A DNA stretch of 64,000 nt from Insolitispirillum peregrinum (GTDB lineage: Bacteria; Pseudomonadota; Alphaproteobacteria; Rhodospirillales; Rhodospirillaceae), in contig NZ_FTOA01000006.1 in assembly GCF_900156605.1 (NCBI RefSeq), positions 186,001 to 250,000 of the forward strand, read 5' to 3'. The notes beneath the pieces are model-generated. The model did not search any database, was not told the origin of the DNA, and worked only from the letters and a program-made list of their open reading frames with translations. The stretch's first letter is position 1; every line of letters starts with the position of its first letter. The position numbers and the translations under genes were made by a program. This document shows positions 1 to 8,632 of the stretch, piece by piece.

Positions 1-1
1 A

Positions 2-829
2 ACAGTGGCAGCCCCGGTTCAGCCGGGGTTGACCCTGATGCTGTCGGATATCACCCAGTTCCATGATTTTTCCGCCGAAGCCGAAATGGCCTCCGGCCTG
101 CTGGTCGGGGTGTCGCTGGCCGGGGTCAGCGATGGCATGGTCGAAGGCATCGGCGCCGTCCACACGCCAGCCGGTGAAGGGCTGTCGCTGAACATGGGGC
201 GTCCCCTGCTGTTTTCCGGTCAGCAGCGCAAGGGCCTGCACTATACCACCGCTTCGGTCTATGCCACGGCGGACTGGCTGGAACAGCACGGCCTGCTGGT
301 GACCGCCGACTTTGCCGGGACAGGCCGGGTGGCGGCCCGTAACTGGGTACCATCGGCGGAATTGCGCCACCATTTGTCGCATCTGGTCCACGGGGCGGCG
401 GGCGGTGTCTTTGAGCGGTTGACGCAGGAAGCCCTGTCGCTGGAACTGGTGCGTCAGGGGGTAACGCCCTTTCTGGACGGTGATCCGACGGTGGGGTCGC
501 TGGCTCCAGCCGACCGGGCGCGTATGCACCGGGTGCGGGATGCGCTGGTGGCGGCTCCGGGGGCGGATCACCGGCTGGGCGATCTGGCCCGTGATGCCGG
601 GGTCAGTGTCACCGTCCTGAAGGAAAAGTACCGCCTTGCCTTTGGCGAGACGGTGTTTGAAACCCTGCGTGCGGTACGGCTTGACCTGGGGCGGCGCCTG
701 CTGGAACAGGGGATGCCGCTGGCGCAGGTGGCAGCGGCGGTTGGCTATGCCCATGCGGCCAATTTTGTCACCGCCTACCGGCGGCGCTTTGGGGTGTCGC
801 CCCGCCGCCATCTTCAGCAAGGTCTCTGA
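2..829 (+). CDS. AraC-family transcriptional regulator, PchR-like (5' end outside window)
   Basis: The reading frame is open to the first base, so the true start probably lies upstream; a GTG at position 5 is possible but would make the N-terminal domain short for the family. The last ~100 residues form the paired helix-turn-helix of AraC regulators, ending in FVTAYRRRFGVSPRRH, a typical second HTH. The N-terminal half resembles the effector domain of PchR-type regulators, which often sense siderophores or iron status (family knowledge, not shown here). A perfect 15-bp inverted repeat follows the stop. A second regulator of the same class lies 640 bp downstream. The target genes are unknown; the siderophore locus is 16 kb away. 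Confidence 0.85.
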   Translation, partial: TVAAPVQPGLTLMLSDITQFHDFSAEAEMASGLLVGVSLAGVSDGMVEGIGAVHTPAGEGLSLNMGRPLLFSGQQRKGLHYTTASVYATADWLEQHGLLVTADFAGTGRVAARNWVPSAELRHHLSHLVHGAAGGVFERLTQEALSLELVRQGVTPFLDGDPTVGSLAPADRARMHRVRDALVAAPGADHRLGDLARDAGVSVTVLKEKYRLAFGETVFETLRAVRLDLGRRLLEQGMPLAQVAAAVGYAHAANFVTAYRRRFGVSPRRHLQQGL

Positions 830-866
830 ACCGGCACTGCTTGTTTCCGGTTTTTCACCGTCGTCA

Positions 867-903
867 CAAGGCCCGCTGCATCCACGCCATGCAGCGGGCC
901 TTG
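867..903 (+). terminator. Strong hairpin after the first AraC gene
   Basis: A perfect 15-bp inverted repeat (867-881 with 889-903) and a 7-nt loop lie 38 bp after the stop codon. There is no T-run after it, so it is a candidate terminator or mRNA-end stabiliser rather than a textbook intrinsic terminator. Confidence 0.5.
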
Positions 904-1048
904 CTGCGTTTGGCGCGCCGGGTGAGGCGGCTTTTGGCAAAGGAAATCCGTCCATTCGCATAACGGTTGGTGATTGCTGGCGTTGGTCGCGGCAGCCTAT
1001 AGTTCTTTCAGATAAGAATGAGAGTTGATCGCAATAATGAGGCCGCCC

Positions 1049-1450
1049 ATGACATACACCATTGATGTGTCTGCCTTTCCACTGGTCTGGTTGCCAGCGC
1101 AGTATCAGCCGCTGGATGAGGACCAGTCGCAGGCCTTCATCGCCGGTCTCGGGGCTTTGCTGGATGCCGGACGGCGCTATGTGCTGATCGCGGAAAACGG
1201 CCCGCCGCCGATGTCCGAGGCCGGATCGCAGGCGTTCAGCCGGTGGTTCCGCCGGGAACGGGACCGCCTGCGGCAGGTCTGTGCCGGGATGGTGATGCTG
1301 ATCGCTGACCCGCAGGCGCGGGCAGTGGCCGAGGGGCAGGTGGCGGCGATGCTGCGCGGCGGGGCCTGGCCCTATCCGATGATTGTGTTGGGCACCCGAC
1401 AGGACGCCGAAGACTGGGCTGCCGGGCAGCTTGCTCTGGTGCAGGGATAA
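1049..1450 (+). CDS. Small conserved-looking protein of unknown function between two AraC regulators
   Basis: I do not recognise this 133-residue protein. It is soluble, has no signal peptide, and alternates hydrophobic strands (RYVLIAENG, GMVMLIADP, YPMIVLGT) with helices, ending in DAEDWAAGQLA. That pattern recalls the small alpha/beta SpoIIAA/STAS-like fold, but this is only an impression. Three in-frame starts exist (TTG 1025, ATG 1037, ATG 1049); the last has the best-placed purine-rich stretch (gagg at 1038-1041). It ends 15 bp before the next AraC gene, so the two are probably co-transcribed and may work together. Confidence 0.6.
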   Translation: MTYTIDVSAFPLVWLPAQYQPLDEDQSQAFIAGLGALLDAGRRYVLIAENGPPPMSEAGSQAFSRWFRRERDRLRQVCAGMVMLIADPQARAVAEGQVAAMLRGGAWPYPMIVLGTRQDAEDWAAGQLALVQG

Positions 1451-1465
1451 GGGGAGCCGCAGGTG

Positions 1466-2299
1466 ATGAGGCAGGGACGGGGAGCACGCCGCGTGGTCTT
1501 GCGGAGCCGCGAGATTGATCTCGATGACCGGTACCGGATGCATCTGTACGAACTGCTGGATGCCAGCAGCCATCCACTGCCGCGCATTGGCGGGATGGCG
1601 ATGCAGGTGGTCTCCGGGACGGTGGTACTGAGTTCAGCGGTGGTCGGGCGGACCTGTGTGGCGCGCGAAGGCGATTTTCTGCTGTTGTCGGCCGACGATC
1701 AGGGCGAGCCGTGGCAGGTGGCCGCCGCGCGGGGGGAAACGGTGCGGCTGGTGGTGCTGACCGCCGGGCCGGGCGGGTTTTCTGCGCCGCGTGGCGATGA
1801 CAACCGGCGGGACGGCCTGTATCTGACCTCCCACGGCTTTCCGTCGCTGGGGGCGCAAATCTGGGCCAGCCCGACCGAAGGCGAAGCGCATCAACTGTAC
1901 ATGCGGGCCAAGGGGCTGGAGCTGACGGCGATGATTCTGGCCTCGTTGCACCAGAAAGCCACCCAGCCCGCCCTCCGCTCGGCCAGTCAGCGGGTGCAGG
2001 ATGTGACCCGCCTGCTGGATGAGGCTCTGGCCTCGCCGCCGCCGGTGCAGACGCTGGCCCGGCAGTTTGGCACCACGGCGGCCCGCCTGACCGGAGACTT
2101 CAAGGCGGTGCACGGGATGACCATCCACCGCTATGTTCAGGAGCGCCGCCTGAACGAAGCCTTTCGCCTGTTGTCGCAGGACGGGGTTCATGCCGCTGTC
2201 GCTGCCTATCGCGTCGGCTATAGCCCGGCGCACTTTTCCACCCTGTTCCGTCAGCGGTACGGCATTTGCCCCCGTGACCTGACCGCTCGGGGGCGATAG
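1466..2299 (+). CDS. AraC-family transcriptional regulator
   Basis: A 277-residue protein. An N-terminal ligand-binding-like region (VSGTVVLSSAVVGRTCVARE, then RLVVLTAGPGGF) is followed by a C-terminal AraC double HTH with VQERRLNEAFRLL and FSTLFRQRYGICPRDL. GTG 1463 and ATG 1466 are adjacent possible starts; aggggag at 1450-1456 serves either, and ATG is preferred. It lies 15 bp downstream of the unknown small protein, suggesting one transcript. It is followed by the hydrogenase accessory operon on the same strand, but nothing in the sequence shows that it controls those genes. Confidence 0.85.
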   Translation: MRQGRGARRVVLRSREIDLDDRYRMHLYELLDASSHPLPRIGGMAMQVVSGTVVLSSAVVGRTCVAREGDFLLLSADDQGEPWQVAAARGETVRLVVLTAGPGGFSAPRGDDNRRDGLYLTSHGFPSLGAQIWASPTEGEAHQLYMRAKGLELTAMILASLHQKATQPALRSASQRVQDVTRLLDEALASPPPVQTLARQFGTTAARLTGDFKAVHGMTIHRYVQERRLNEAFRLLSQDGVHAAVAAYRVGYSPAHFSTLFRQRYGICPRDLTARGR

Positions 2300-2351
2300 G
2301 CCTCCCTCCTTCTGGCGTACACCGATATTTTTCTTTCTGTTTGTCCCTACG

Positions 2352-2363
2352 ACTTGTACAAGT
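2352..2363. promoter_or_regulatory. Perfect 12-bp palindrome upstream of the hydrogenase accessory operon
   Basis: ACTTGTACAAGT is a perfect palindrome in the only gap (2300-2395) before hybE. Its place suggests an operator, but no regulator is identified. I saw no sigma-54 type GG-N10-GC pair next to it. Confidence 0.3.
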
Positions 2364-2395
2364 TTTCTCCGGCAGAGGGACAAACAGGATCTGAC

Positions 2396-2941
2396 ATGGG
2401 GATGGCAGGGTCTGCTGGCGGTGGAATGGCAACGCGCGACAGCGTACTGCACTGTTTTCAGCAGGCAAATCAGCGGATGGCCGGGCTTCCGGTTCATAAC
2501 CCGGCACTTCAGGTTGAGGTGCGCGGGGTGCAGCCGTTGGCAATGCAGGATGGTGTGCTGATTGCCGTGCTGATCACCCCGTGGTGCATGAACCTGATTC
2601 TGTTGCGTCAGGCCGGGGCCGAGCCGTGGCAGGGATTTTATACCGGGCTGGAGCGTGATCTGGCCTTGCCGTGCGGGCCGGTGCGCTTTGTCGTCGGCGA
2701 TGACGGCAACGGTGGTTTTTATCAGATGTGCTCGTTGTTCTCGCCGATGGATGACTTCCCGGACCATGGGATGGCGCAGGAGGTGGCCGACGAGACGCTG
2801 AAGGCTGTCCTGACTCCGCCAGCAGGGGTCGAGGTGCAGCATGATGTGCCTGTTACGGAGCCGGCCCCTGACGCCGGGGCCGAGCCGGAAGGCGTGTCGC
2901 GGCGGGGCTTGCTGCGTGGCTGGCGGCGGGAGGATCTCTGA
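2396..2941 (+). CDS. hybE: [NiFe]-hydrogenase assembly chaperone HybE/HupJ
   Basis: A 181-residue protein matching the HybE/HupJ family, whose members act as chaperones for hydrogenase subunits before membrane export. Seen here: PVHNPALQVEVRGVQP near the N-terminus, the conserved core LITPWCMNLILL, and FYQMCSLFSPM. The C-terminal ~40 residues are acidic and Pro-rich, then basic (SRRGLLRGWR), as in HupJ proteins. ATG 2396 is chosen because aggat sits 5-9 nt upstream; the frame extends further up but without a site. The stop overlaps the hupK start (TGATG), showing translational coupling in the hyb/hup/hyp operon. Confidence 0.88.
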   Translation: MGMAGSAGGGMATRDSVLHCFQQANQRMAGLPVHNPALQVEVRGVQPLAMQDGVLIAVLITPWCMNLILLRQAGAEPWQGFYTGLERDLALPCGPVRFVVGDDGNGGFYQMCSLFSPMDDFPDHGMAQEVADETLKAVLTPPAGVEVQHDVPVTEPAPDAGAEPEGVSRRGLLRGWRREDL

Positions 2942-3987
2942 TGGACGGCGGTCGGTTGCGGCTGGCTTTGCGGCATGATGACGCCGGGCGGGTGATACGG
3001 GCGGAGCTGCGCTCGCACCGTCCGGTGACGGCCTGCCGGGTGTTGGTCGGCAAGCCGGTGGACAAGGCGGTGGCGCTGGTGCCGTTGCTGTTTGCCCTCT
3101 GCGGTCGGGCGCAAGGGGCGGCGGCGCAGGCAGCGGTGGCGGCGGCGCGCGGTGAGGGAGATGTGCCGGACCGCGCCCGCTGGGCGGTGCTGGCCGAAGC
3201 GGTGCAGGAATGGCTCTATCCGCCGTTGATGGGCTGGTCTGCCCTGTCCGGGATGTCCGAAACGGCGCTGATGGTGCAAATCCGTGAGTCCACGCGGGCG
3301 GTGATGCAGAACCCCGACCCGATCAACTGTGAAATGCTGGCGGCGGCGGTGGACGCGCTGGTCAGCGTTGACAGTGACGGGCAGTTGGTCGGGCCTGTGG
3401 CCAGCCTGTGGCAGCGGTTGTGTGATCTGCCCTTCCATGAGGCTCCAACACGGCTGCTGCCGGTTTTTGCTGCCGCCGATCTGCTGGCCGCATGGCCGGA
3501 TCAGGCGGAGTTCTGTGCCCTGCCGCACTGGCATGGACAAGCGGTCGAGGTTGGGCCACTGGCCGATTACCAGCATGAGCCGGTCGTTCAAGAGGCGTTG
3601 CACGCCCGTGGCCACGGGCCGCTGGCCCGCTTTGCCGCCCGCCTGTGTGCCTTGCGGCAGGCGGTGCAGGTTCTACAGGGACAGGCACCGTTGCCGCTGG
3701 TGTCGGCGGTTCGGTGTGGGGACGGCTGCGGGCTGGCGGTGGTGCAGGCCGCGCGCGGGCCGTTGGCGCACCGGGTGACGATCGGGGATGATGGTCTGGT
3801 GGCCGACTGGCAAATTCTGGCACCGACGGAATGGAACTTTCATCCGGCCTCGCCCTGGGTGGCGGCTTTGGCGGGGCTGTCCCTGCCCGAGGCCGGGCAG
3901 GTGGCGCACTGGCAGGCGGCGACTCTGGACCCCTGCGTGCCATGCGATGTTGTTCCTGTCGCCGCGAAGCTGAAAGCCGCCTTGTAA
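2941..3987 (+). CDS. hupK: Hydrogenase expression/formation protein HupK
   Basis: A 348-residue protein with the HupK arrangement. The N-terminal part contains CRVLVGKPVDKAVALVPLLF, resembling the region around the first nickel-ligand motif of hydrogenase large subunits. The C-terminus contains LDPCVPCDVV, resembling the large-subunit DPCxxC motif. HupK proteins are therefore thought to be large-subunit-like scaffolds in maturation of the NiFe(CN)2CO centre (family knowledge). Gene order hybE-hupK-hypA matches hup/hox clusters. There is no signal peptide or membrane segment. The start overlaps the hybE stop by one base. Confidence 0.85.
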   Translation: MDGGRLRLALRHDDAGRVIRAELRSHRPVTACRVLVGKPVDKAVALVPLLFALCGRAQGAAAQAAVAAARGEGDVPDRARWAVLAEAVQEWLYPPLMGWSALSGMSETALMVQIRESTRAVMQNPDPINCEMLAAAVDALVSVDSDGQLVGPVASLWQRLCDLPFHEAPTRLLPVFAAADLLAAWPDQAEFCALPHWHGQAVEVGPLADYQHEPVVQEALHARGHGPLARFAARLCALRQAVQVLQGQAPLPLVSAVRCGDGCGLAVVQAARGPLAHRVTIGDDGLVADWQILAPTEWNFHPASPWVAALAGLSLPEAGQVAHWQAATLDPCVPCDVVPVAAKLKAAL

Positions 3988-4073
3988 AAGGGTTGTCTCC
4001 ATCCGACAATCGCGTAACACTCGGCGGTCATACCGTTTCTTTTTTTGTAGGTAGCCAAAGGACAGACCTCACC

Positions 4074-4418
4074 ATGCACGAGATGGCCCTGACCAACGGC
4101 ATCCTGCAAATTCTGCAAGAACAGGCGCGCAGTCAGGGGTTTTCCCGCGTGCGGACGGTGTGGCTGGAAATCGGGGCGCTGTCGAGTGCTGAACCGGAAG
4201 CGATGCGGTTCTGTTTCGAGGCGGTGTGCAAGGGCGATCCGCTGACCGAAACGGCGGTGCTGGAAATTGTCCGGCCTGCGGGGGAAGCCTGGTGCATGGA
4301 CTGTTGCGAGGTGGTGGAAATCGCTGCCCGTCATCAACCGTGCCCGCGCTGTGGTGGACATAAACTGCAAGTGACCGGCGGCGAGCAATTGCGGGTCAAG
4401 GAACTGGAGGTCGAGTGA
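4074..4418 (+). CDS. hypA: Hydrogenase maturation nickel metallochaperone HypA
   Basis: A 114-residue protein starting MHEMAL; the second-residue His is the known nickel ligand of HypA. A zinc site is formed by CMDC and CPRC about 20 residues apart, the usual structural zinc loop, although the first pair is followed by an extra Cys (CMDCC). HypA passes nickel to the hydrogenase large subunit together with HypB. The frame is open well upstream, but ATG 4074 matches the conserved N-terminus and follows an aagga site. The stop overlaps the hypB ATG (TGATG). Confidence 0.96.
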   Translation: MHEMALTNGILQILQEQARSQGFSRVRTVWLEIGALSSAEPEAMRFCFEAVCKGDPLTETAVLEIVRPAGEAWCMDCCEVVEIAARHQPCPRCGGHKLQVTGGEQLRVKELEVE

Positions 4419-5404
4419 TGTGCACGGTTTGCGGATGCGGTGATCAGCCGGTCATCGAAGGGGCGGGGCACCATCATCATCATGGTCATTCCCATGATCA
4501 TTCGCACGATCATGGTCACTCCCATGACCATTCGCACGATCATGGTCATTCCCATGACCATTCCCACGATCACGACCATTCCCATGATCATGGGCATCAT
4601 CACCACCATGACCACCCGCACGATCATCACCATCATGATCATTCCCATTCCCATTCCCACGACCTGCATTACGGGCGGGGCGAAGCCGGGGTAACGGTGG
4701 GCAGCCTTGACCAGCGGCGGATTGTCGAAATCGAACAGGACGTGCTGGGGCATAACGACCGGCTGGCACGGGCCAACCGGGCATGGATGACCGAACACGG
4801 GGTGTTTGCGCTGAATCTGGTCTCCAGCCCCGGTTCCGGCAAAACCACCCTGCTGTGCCGCACGGTCAGCGACCTGATGAGCCGCTATCCGCTGGCGGTG
4901 GTCGAAGGCGACCAGCAGACCACCCACGACGCCGACCGCATCCGCGCGACCGGCGCTCCGGCGTTGCAGGTCAACACCGGCAAGGGTTGCCATCTGGATG
5001 CGGCGATGGTGGCGCAGGCGATGGAGCGGCTCGATCTGGCCGATGACAGCCTGTTGTTCATCGAAAACGTCGGCAATCTGGTCTGTCCGTCGGCCTTTGA
5101 TCTGGGCGAAGCGCACAAGGTGGCGATTTTGTCGGTGACCGAAGGCGAAGACAAGCCGCTGAAGTATCCCGACATGTTTGCCGCCGCTGACCTGATGATT
5201 TTGAACAAGGTCGATCTGCTGCCCTATCTGTCGTTTGACGTGGACAAGGCGATTGCCTACGCCCGGCAGGTCAATCACGACATCGAAGTGGTGCAGGTGT
5301 CGGCCACCAGCGGGCAGGGGCTGGACGAGTGGTATGCCTGGATCGAAAAGGGCCGGGCTTTGCAGTTGCATCGTAAAAAGAAACTGGCAGCCCGCAACGA
5401 CTGA
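4418..5404 (+). CDS. hypB: Hydrogenase nickel incorporation GTPase HypB with very long His-rich region
   Basis: A 328-residue G3E-family GTPase. Starting at ATG 4418, the protein begins MCTVCGCG, the N-terminal CxxCGC high-affinity nickel motif. About ten residues later a stretch of roughly 70 residues carries close to 39 His, mostly [10 protein letters not shown] units encoded by a 30-bp tandem repeat. The GTPase domain follows with P-loop SSPGSGKTT, a switch region around [22 protein letters not shown], and the base-recognition motif LNKVDLLPY. HypB powers nickel delivery. The His tract probably also stores nickel. GTG 4415 is an alternative start, but ATG 4418 follows ggaactggagg well. Confidence 0.96.
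   Translation: MCTVCGCGDQPVIEGAGHHHHHGHSHDHSHDHGHSHDHSHDHGHSHDHSHDHDHSHDHGHHHHHDHPHDHHHHDHSHSHSHDLHYGRGEAGVTVGSLDQRRIVEIEQDVLGHNDRLARANRAWMTEHGVFALNLVSSPGSGKTTLLCRTVSDLMSRYPLAVVEGDQQTTHDADRIRATGAPALQVNTGKGCHLDAAMVAQAMERLDLADDSLLFIENVGNLVCPSAFDLGEAHKVAILSVTEGEDKPLKYPDMFAAADLMILNKVDLLPYLSFDVDKAIAYARQVNHDIEVVQVSATSGQGLDEWYAWIEKGRALQLHRKKKLAARND
4478..4662 (+). repeat. In-frame tandem repeat coding the HypB His tract
   Basis: Imperfect 30-bp units (core catgatcattcgcacgatc and variants) run head to tail inside hypB, translating to [10 protein letters not shown] and shorter HD/HS steps. The period is a multiple of three, so copy-number change keeps the frame. Confidence 0.85.
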
Positions 5405-5446
5405 CCCGTTGACGGGCTGCCCTCCGGTCAGGGAGAGGCAGGATAG

Positions 5447-5704
5447 ATGTGTTTGGCGGTTCCGGCGCAGGTGGTGGCCCTGTTGCCTGACGGTATGGCG
5501 ACGGTGGATGTTGCTGGCGTCAAAAAGGATGTGTCGGTGGCGCTGGTCGATGGTCTGGCGGTGGGCGATTATGTGATCCTGCATGTTGGCTATGCGCTGA
5601 ACCGCATTGATGCCGACGAGGCGGCGCGCACGCTGGCCCTGCTGGCCGAAATCGGCCAACTGGACGAGGCCCGGCAGGAGCTGCTGGACGGGGGCGCGGC
5701 ATGA
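5447..5704 (+). CDS. hypC: Hydrogenase maturation chaperone HypC
   Basis: An 85-residue protein starting MCLAVPAQV, the invariant HypC N-terminus in which Cys2 binds the iron-CN/CO unit together with HypD. The rest is the small OB-like barrel with VALVDGLAVGDYVILHVGYALNRI. It carries iron to the large-subunit precursor. It sits 42 bp after hypB with a clear site (gggagaggcagg), and its last four bases overlap the hypD start (ATGA), so HypC and HypD are made together. Confidence 0.97.
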   Translation: MCLAVPAQVVALLPDGMATVDVAGVKKDVSVALVDGLAVGDYVILHVGYALNRIDADEAARTLALLAEIGQLDEARQELLDGGAA

Positions 5705-6828
5705 AGTACGTCGATGAGTACCGCGACGGCGCCAAGGCCCGCGAGATTGCCGCCGTCATCGGCGCCGAGGTCCAGCCTGGGCGGCGCTATAACATCATGG
5801 ACTTTTGCGGCGGCCATACCCATTCCATCGCCCGCTTTGGCCTTGAAGACCTGTTGCCGCCGTCGGTGCGGCTGATCCACGGGCCGGGCTGTCCGGTGTG
5901 CGTGCTGCCGACCGGGCGGATTGACAGCGCCATCGAACTGGCGCGGCGGCCCGATGTGATCCTGTGCTCCTATGGCGACATGCTGCGGGTGCCGGGGTCG
6001 GGGCGCGACAGCCTGCTGAAGGCCAAGGCCGACGGGGCGTCGGTGCGGATCGTCTATTCGACGCTCGATGCGCTGAAAGTGGCGCGGCAAAACCCCGACA
6101 AGACGGTGGTGTTCTTTGCCATCGGCTTTGAAACCACCACCCCGCCGTCGGCTCTGGCGCTGTTGCAGGCCCATGCCGAAGGGCTGGAAAACTTCGCGCT
6201 GTTCTGCAACCACGTGATGACCCCGCCCGCCATGCGCGCCATCCTGACCTCTGAGGAGCGGGTGCCGCTGGAGGGTGTGATCGGGCCGGGGCATGTGTCG
6301 GTGATCACCGGCTCGCAGGTCTATCAGCCGTTTGCCGAGCAGTGGCAGTTGCCGATCGTCATTTCCGGTTTCGAGCCGCTGGACCTGTTGCAGGCAATCC
6401 TGATGCTGGTGCGGCAGGTGAACAACGGGCGGGCCGAGGTGGAAAACCAGTACGCCCGCGCCTTGCAGCAGGATGGCAACCCCAAGGCGCGGCAGGTGAT
6501 CGAGCAGGTGTTTACCCTGCGCCCCAGCTTTGAATGGCGCGGCTTTGGGGCTTTGCCGGACAGCGCCCTGTCCATCCGTCCCGAGTTCGCCGCCTTTGAT
6601 GCCGAGGCCCGGTTTGCCCTGCCGTATCGCAGCGTGCCCGATCACAAGGCCTGTGCCTGTGCCGAGATCGTGCGCGGCCTGAAACGGCCGCAGGACTGCC
6701 GCATTTTCGGCACCGCCTGCACCCCCGACCATCCGGTCGGATCGTGCATGGTGTCATCCGAAGGAGCCTGTGCCGCCCATTGGGCCTATGGCCGGTTCCG
6801 TGACCAGCAGCAGGGGGCTGCGCAATGA
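5701..6828 (+). CDS. hypD: Hydrogenase maturation iron-sulfur protein HypD
   Basis: A 375-residue protein of full family length. Diagnostic blocks are MDFCGGHTHSIARFG, LIHGPGCPVCVLP (the CxxC pair thought to bind the Fe(CN)2CO precursor), FFAIGFETTTP, FCNHVMTPPAM, and a C-terminal [4Fe-4S] Cys cluster in HKACACAEIVRG plus CRIFGTACTPDHPVGSCMVSSEGAC. HypD works with HypC and HypE to assemble the iron ligands. It overlaps hypC and hypE by four bases on each side. Confidence 0.98.
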   Translation: MKYVDEYRDGAKAREIAAVIGAEVQPGRRYNIMDFCGGHTHSIARFGLEDLLPPSVRLIHGPGCPVCVLPTGRIDSAIELARRPDVILCSYGDMLRVPGSGRDSLLKAKADGASVRIVYSTLDALKVARQNPDKTVVFFAIGFETTTPPSALALLQAHAEGLENFALFCNHVMTPPAMRAILTSEERVPLEGVIGPGHVSVITGSQVYQPFAEQWQLPIVISGFEPLDLLQAILMLVRQVNNGRAEVENQYARALQQDGNPKARQVIEQVFTLRPSFEWRGFGALPDSALSIRPEFAAFDAEARFALPYRSVPDHKACACAEIVRGLKRPQDCRIFGTACTPDHPVGSCMVSSEGACAAHWAYGRFRDQQQGAAQ

Positions 6829-7847
6829 AACTGGATTGGGTATCGGGCCGGGTCGAACTGACCCATGGCGGCGGCGGCCGGGCGATGGCGCGACTGGTTG
6901 ATGAGCTGTTCAAAAGCGCCTTCAGCAATCCGTTGCTGGATGCGGGCAACGATCAGGCGACCTTTACCGTGCCCGCAGGGCGGATGGTGATGACCACCGA
7001 CGGCTATGTCATTCATCCACTGTTCTTTCCCGGCGGCGATATCGGCTCGCTGGCGGTCCATGGCACGGTCAACGATGTGGCGATGGGTGGTGCCCGCCCC
7101 TTGTACCTGTCGGCGGGCTTCATTCTGGAGGAAGGCTTTCCGCTGGCCGACCTGAAGCGGATCGTCACCAGCATGGCCGCCGCCAGCGCCGAAGCCGGTG
7201 TGCCGATTGTCACCGGCGATACCAAGGTGGTCGAACGCGGCAAGGCCGACGGGGTGTTCATCACCACCGCCGGGGTTGGCGTGGTTTATGATGGGGTCGA
7301 AGTGTCGTCGGACCGGGCGCGCCCCGGTGACGTGATCATCGTGTCCGGCACCATCGGAGATCACGGGGTGGCGATCCTGTCGGTGCGCGAGGGGCTGGAA
7401 TTCGACAGTGAAATCCGCTCGGACAGCATGGCGTTGCACCGGCTGGTCGAAACGATGGTGCAGGTGGCGCCGGGGCTGCGGGTGCTGCGCGATCCAACCC
7501 GGGGCGGGGTGGCGGCGACGCTCAATGAACTGGCGCAGGCCTCGGCGGTCGGGATGGAGCTGGACGAAGCCGCCCTGCCGATCCGCCCGCAGGTGCGGGG
7601 AGCCTGCGAGCTGTTGGGCCTCGACCCGCTGTATGTCGCCAACGAGGGCAAGCTGCTGTGCATCTGCCCGCCCGAAGACGCCGACCGCCTGCTGGCCGCA
7701 ATGCGCGCGCACCCGCAGGGGCAGGACGCCGCCATCATCGGGCAGGTGGTGGCCGATGATCACCGCTTTGTCACCATGGCCACCAGCTTTGGCGGCCGCC
7801 GGGTGGTGGACTGGCTGGCGGGCGAGCAGTTGCCGAGGATTTGCTGA
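6825..7847 (+). CDS. hypE: Carbamoyl dehydratase HypE
   Basis: A 340-residue member of the PurM-like ATP-binding superfamily. HypE dehydrates a C-terminal thiocarboxamide to thiocyanate, providing the cyanide ligands. The essential C-terminal PRIC, whose Cys carries the carbamoyl group from HypF, is present as LPRIC-stop. Other blocks are LTHGGGGRAMARLV, GDIGSLAVHGTVNDVAMGGA, GDTKVVERGKADGVFI and RDPTRGGVAATLNE. HypF, which supplies the carbamoyl group, is not in this window and must be encoded elsewhere. hypE is the last gene of the tightly overlapped operon. Confidence 0.98.
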   Translation: MKLDWVSGRVELTHGGGGRAMARLVDELFKSAFSNPLLDAGNDQATFTVPAGRMVMTTDGYVIHPLFFPGGDIGSLAVHGTVNDVAMGGARPLYLSAGFILEEGFPLADLKRIVTSMAAASAEAGVPIVTGDTKVVERGKADGVFITTAGVGVVYDGVEVSSDRARPGDVIIVSGTIGDHGVAILSVREGLEFDSEIRSDSMALHRLVETMVQVAPGLRVLRDPTRGGVAATLNELAQASAVGMELDEAALPIRPQVRGACELLGLDPLYVANEGKLLCICPPEDADRLLAAMRAHPQGQDAAIIGQVVADDHRFVTMATSFGGRRVVDWLAGEQLPRIC

Positions 7848-7962
7848 GGGTACTGTTTCCCAAAGCGCGACAATCTTTTTCGCACAACGGGGATTATCAG
7901 TCGGGCGTGAAACGCCTACCGTAAGGCCACACACTGCTTCTCCCAGCCAAAGGATCTTCTCC

Positions 7963-8496
7963 ATGTCTCTCCCCCGCGTCCTTGCCATCTCGGGCAGCCT
8001 GCGTTCCGGTTCCTTCAGCACCACCATCCTGACCTCGCTGGCATCTGCCCTGAACGGTCAGGCCGATGTGCAGGTGATGACCCTGGGCGACGTGCCGCTG
8101 TACAATCAGGACATCGACACCGACACCCCGCCGGCTGGTGTGGCCGCCCTGCGCGCTGCCATCAAGGCCGCCGATCTGGTGGTGATTGCCTCGCCGGAAT
8201 TCAACTACGCCATTCCGGGCGTGCTGAAGAACGCCCTCGACTGGGCCTCGCGTCCCTACGGCCAGTCGGCCTTCGGTGGCAAAAAGACCTTGTTCCTGAC
8301 CTCGTCGGTGGCCTTCACCGGTGGCGTGCGTGTGCAGGCCCAGCTGCGTGAAATCCTGATCGCCATCGGTGCCAACGTGGTGGCCGGGCCGGAACTGGTG
8401 CTGGGCAGCATCCACGAAAAGATCGCCGACGGCGCGGTGGCTGACGACGTGCTGGCCTTCCCGCTGGGCGCGGTGAAGGGTGCGCTGGGCCTGTAA
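7963..8496 (+). CDS. NADPH-dependent FMN reductase family protein
   Basis: A 177-residue flavodoxin-like protein. The N-terminal FMN-binding loop ISGSLRSGSFST and the second flavin loop ASPEFNYAIPGVLKNALDWASR are diagnostic of the NAD(P)H:FMN/quinone reductases (ArsH/ChrR/YieF type). The frame is open far upstream, but ATG 7963 precedes the conserved start and follows aaagga. It is separated from hypE by 115 bp and followed by its own terminator, so it is probably an independent gene. The physiological substrate cannot be read from sequence. Confidence 0.9.
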   Translation: MSLPRVLAISGSLRSGSFSTTILTSLASALNGQADVQVMTLGDVPLYNQDIDTDTPPAGVAALRAAIKAADLVVIASPEFNYAIPGVLKNALDWASRPYGQSAFGGKKTLFLTSSVAFTGGVRVQAQLREILIAIGANVVAGPELVLGSIHEKIADGAVADDVLAFPLGAVKGALGL

Positions 8497-8521
8497 TCAG
8501 GACCAATACTTGCTGCTTTCG

Positions 8522-8563
8522 ACAACAGGCATCCGGTCAACAGATCGGGTGCCTGTTGTTTTT
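8522..8563 (+). terminator. Intrinsic terminator after the FMN reductase gene
   Basis: A 10-bp stem (8522-8531 with 8550-8559), whose inner part can pair further, is followed at once by a T-rich run. It separates the reductase from the hoxA-hupT pair. Confidence 0.85.
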
Positions 8564-8632
8564 GTTGGGGGAACGATTGTTCCTGCGCCATACTGCCTGC
8601 GGTGGACGGGAGGCGGAAGGACAGGGCCAGCG

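Noticed and set aside
4478-4662. Short regular repeats looking like a CRISPR array
   Set aside because: They are in-frame coding repeats of hypB (His tract) without unique spacers.
7408-7962. Upstream extension of the FMN reductase frame over hypE
   Set aside because: Antiparallel codon composition and overlap with hypE; the conserved flavin loop starts just after ATG 7963.
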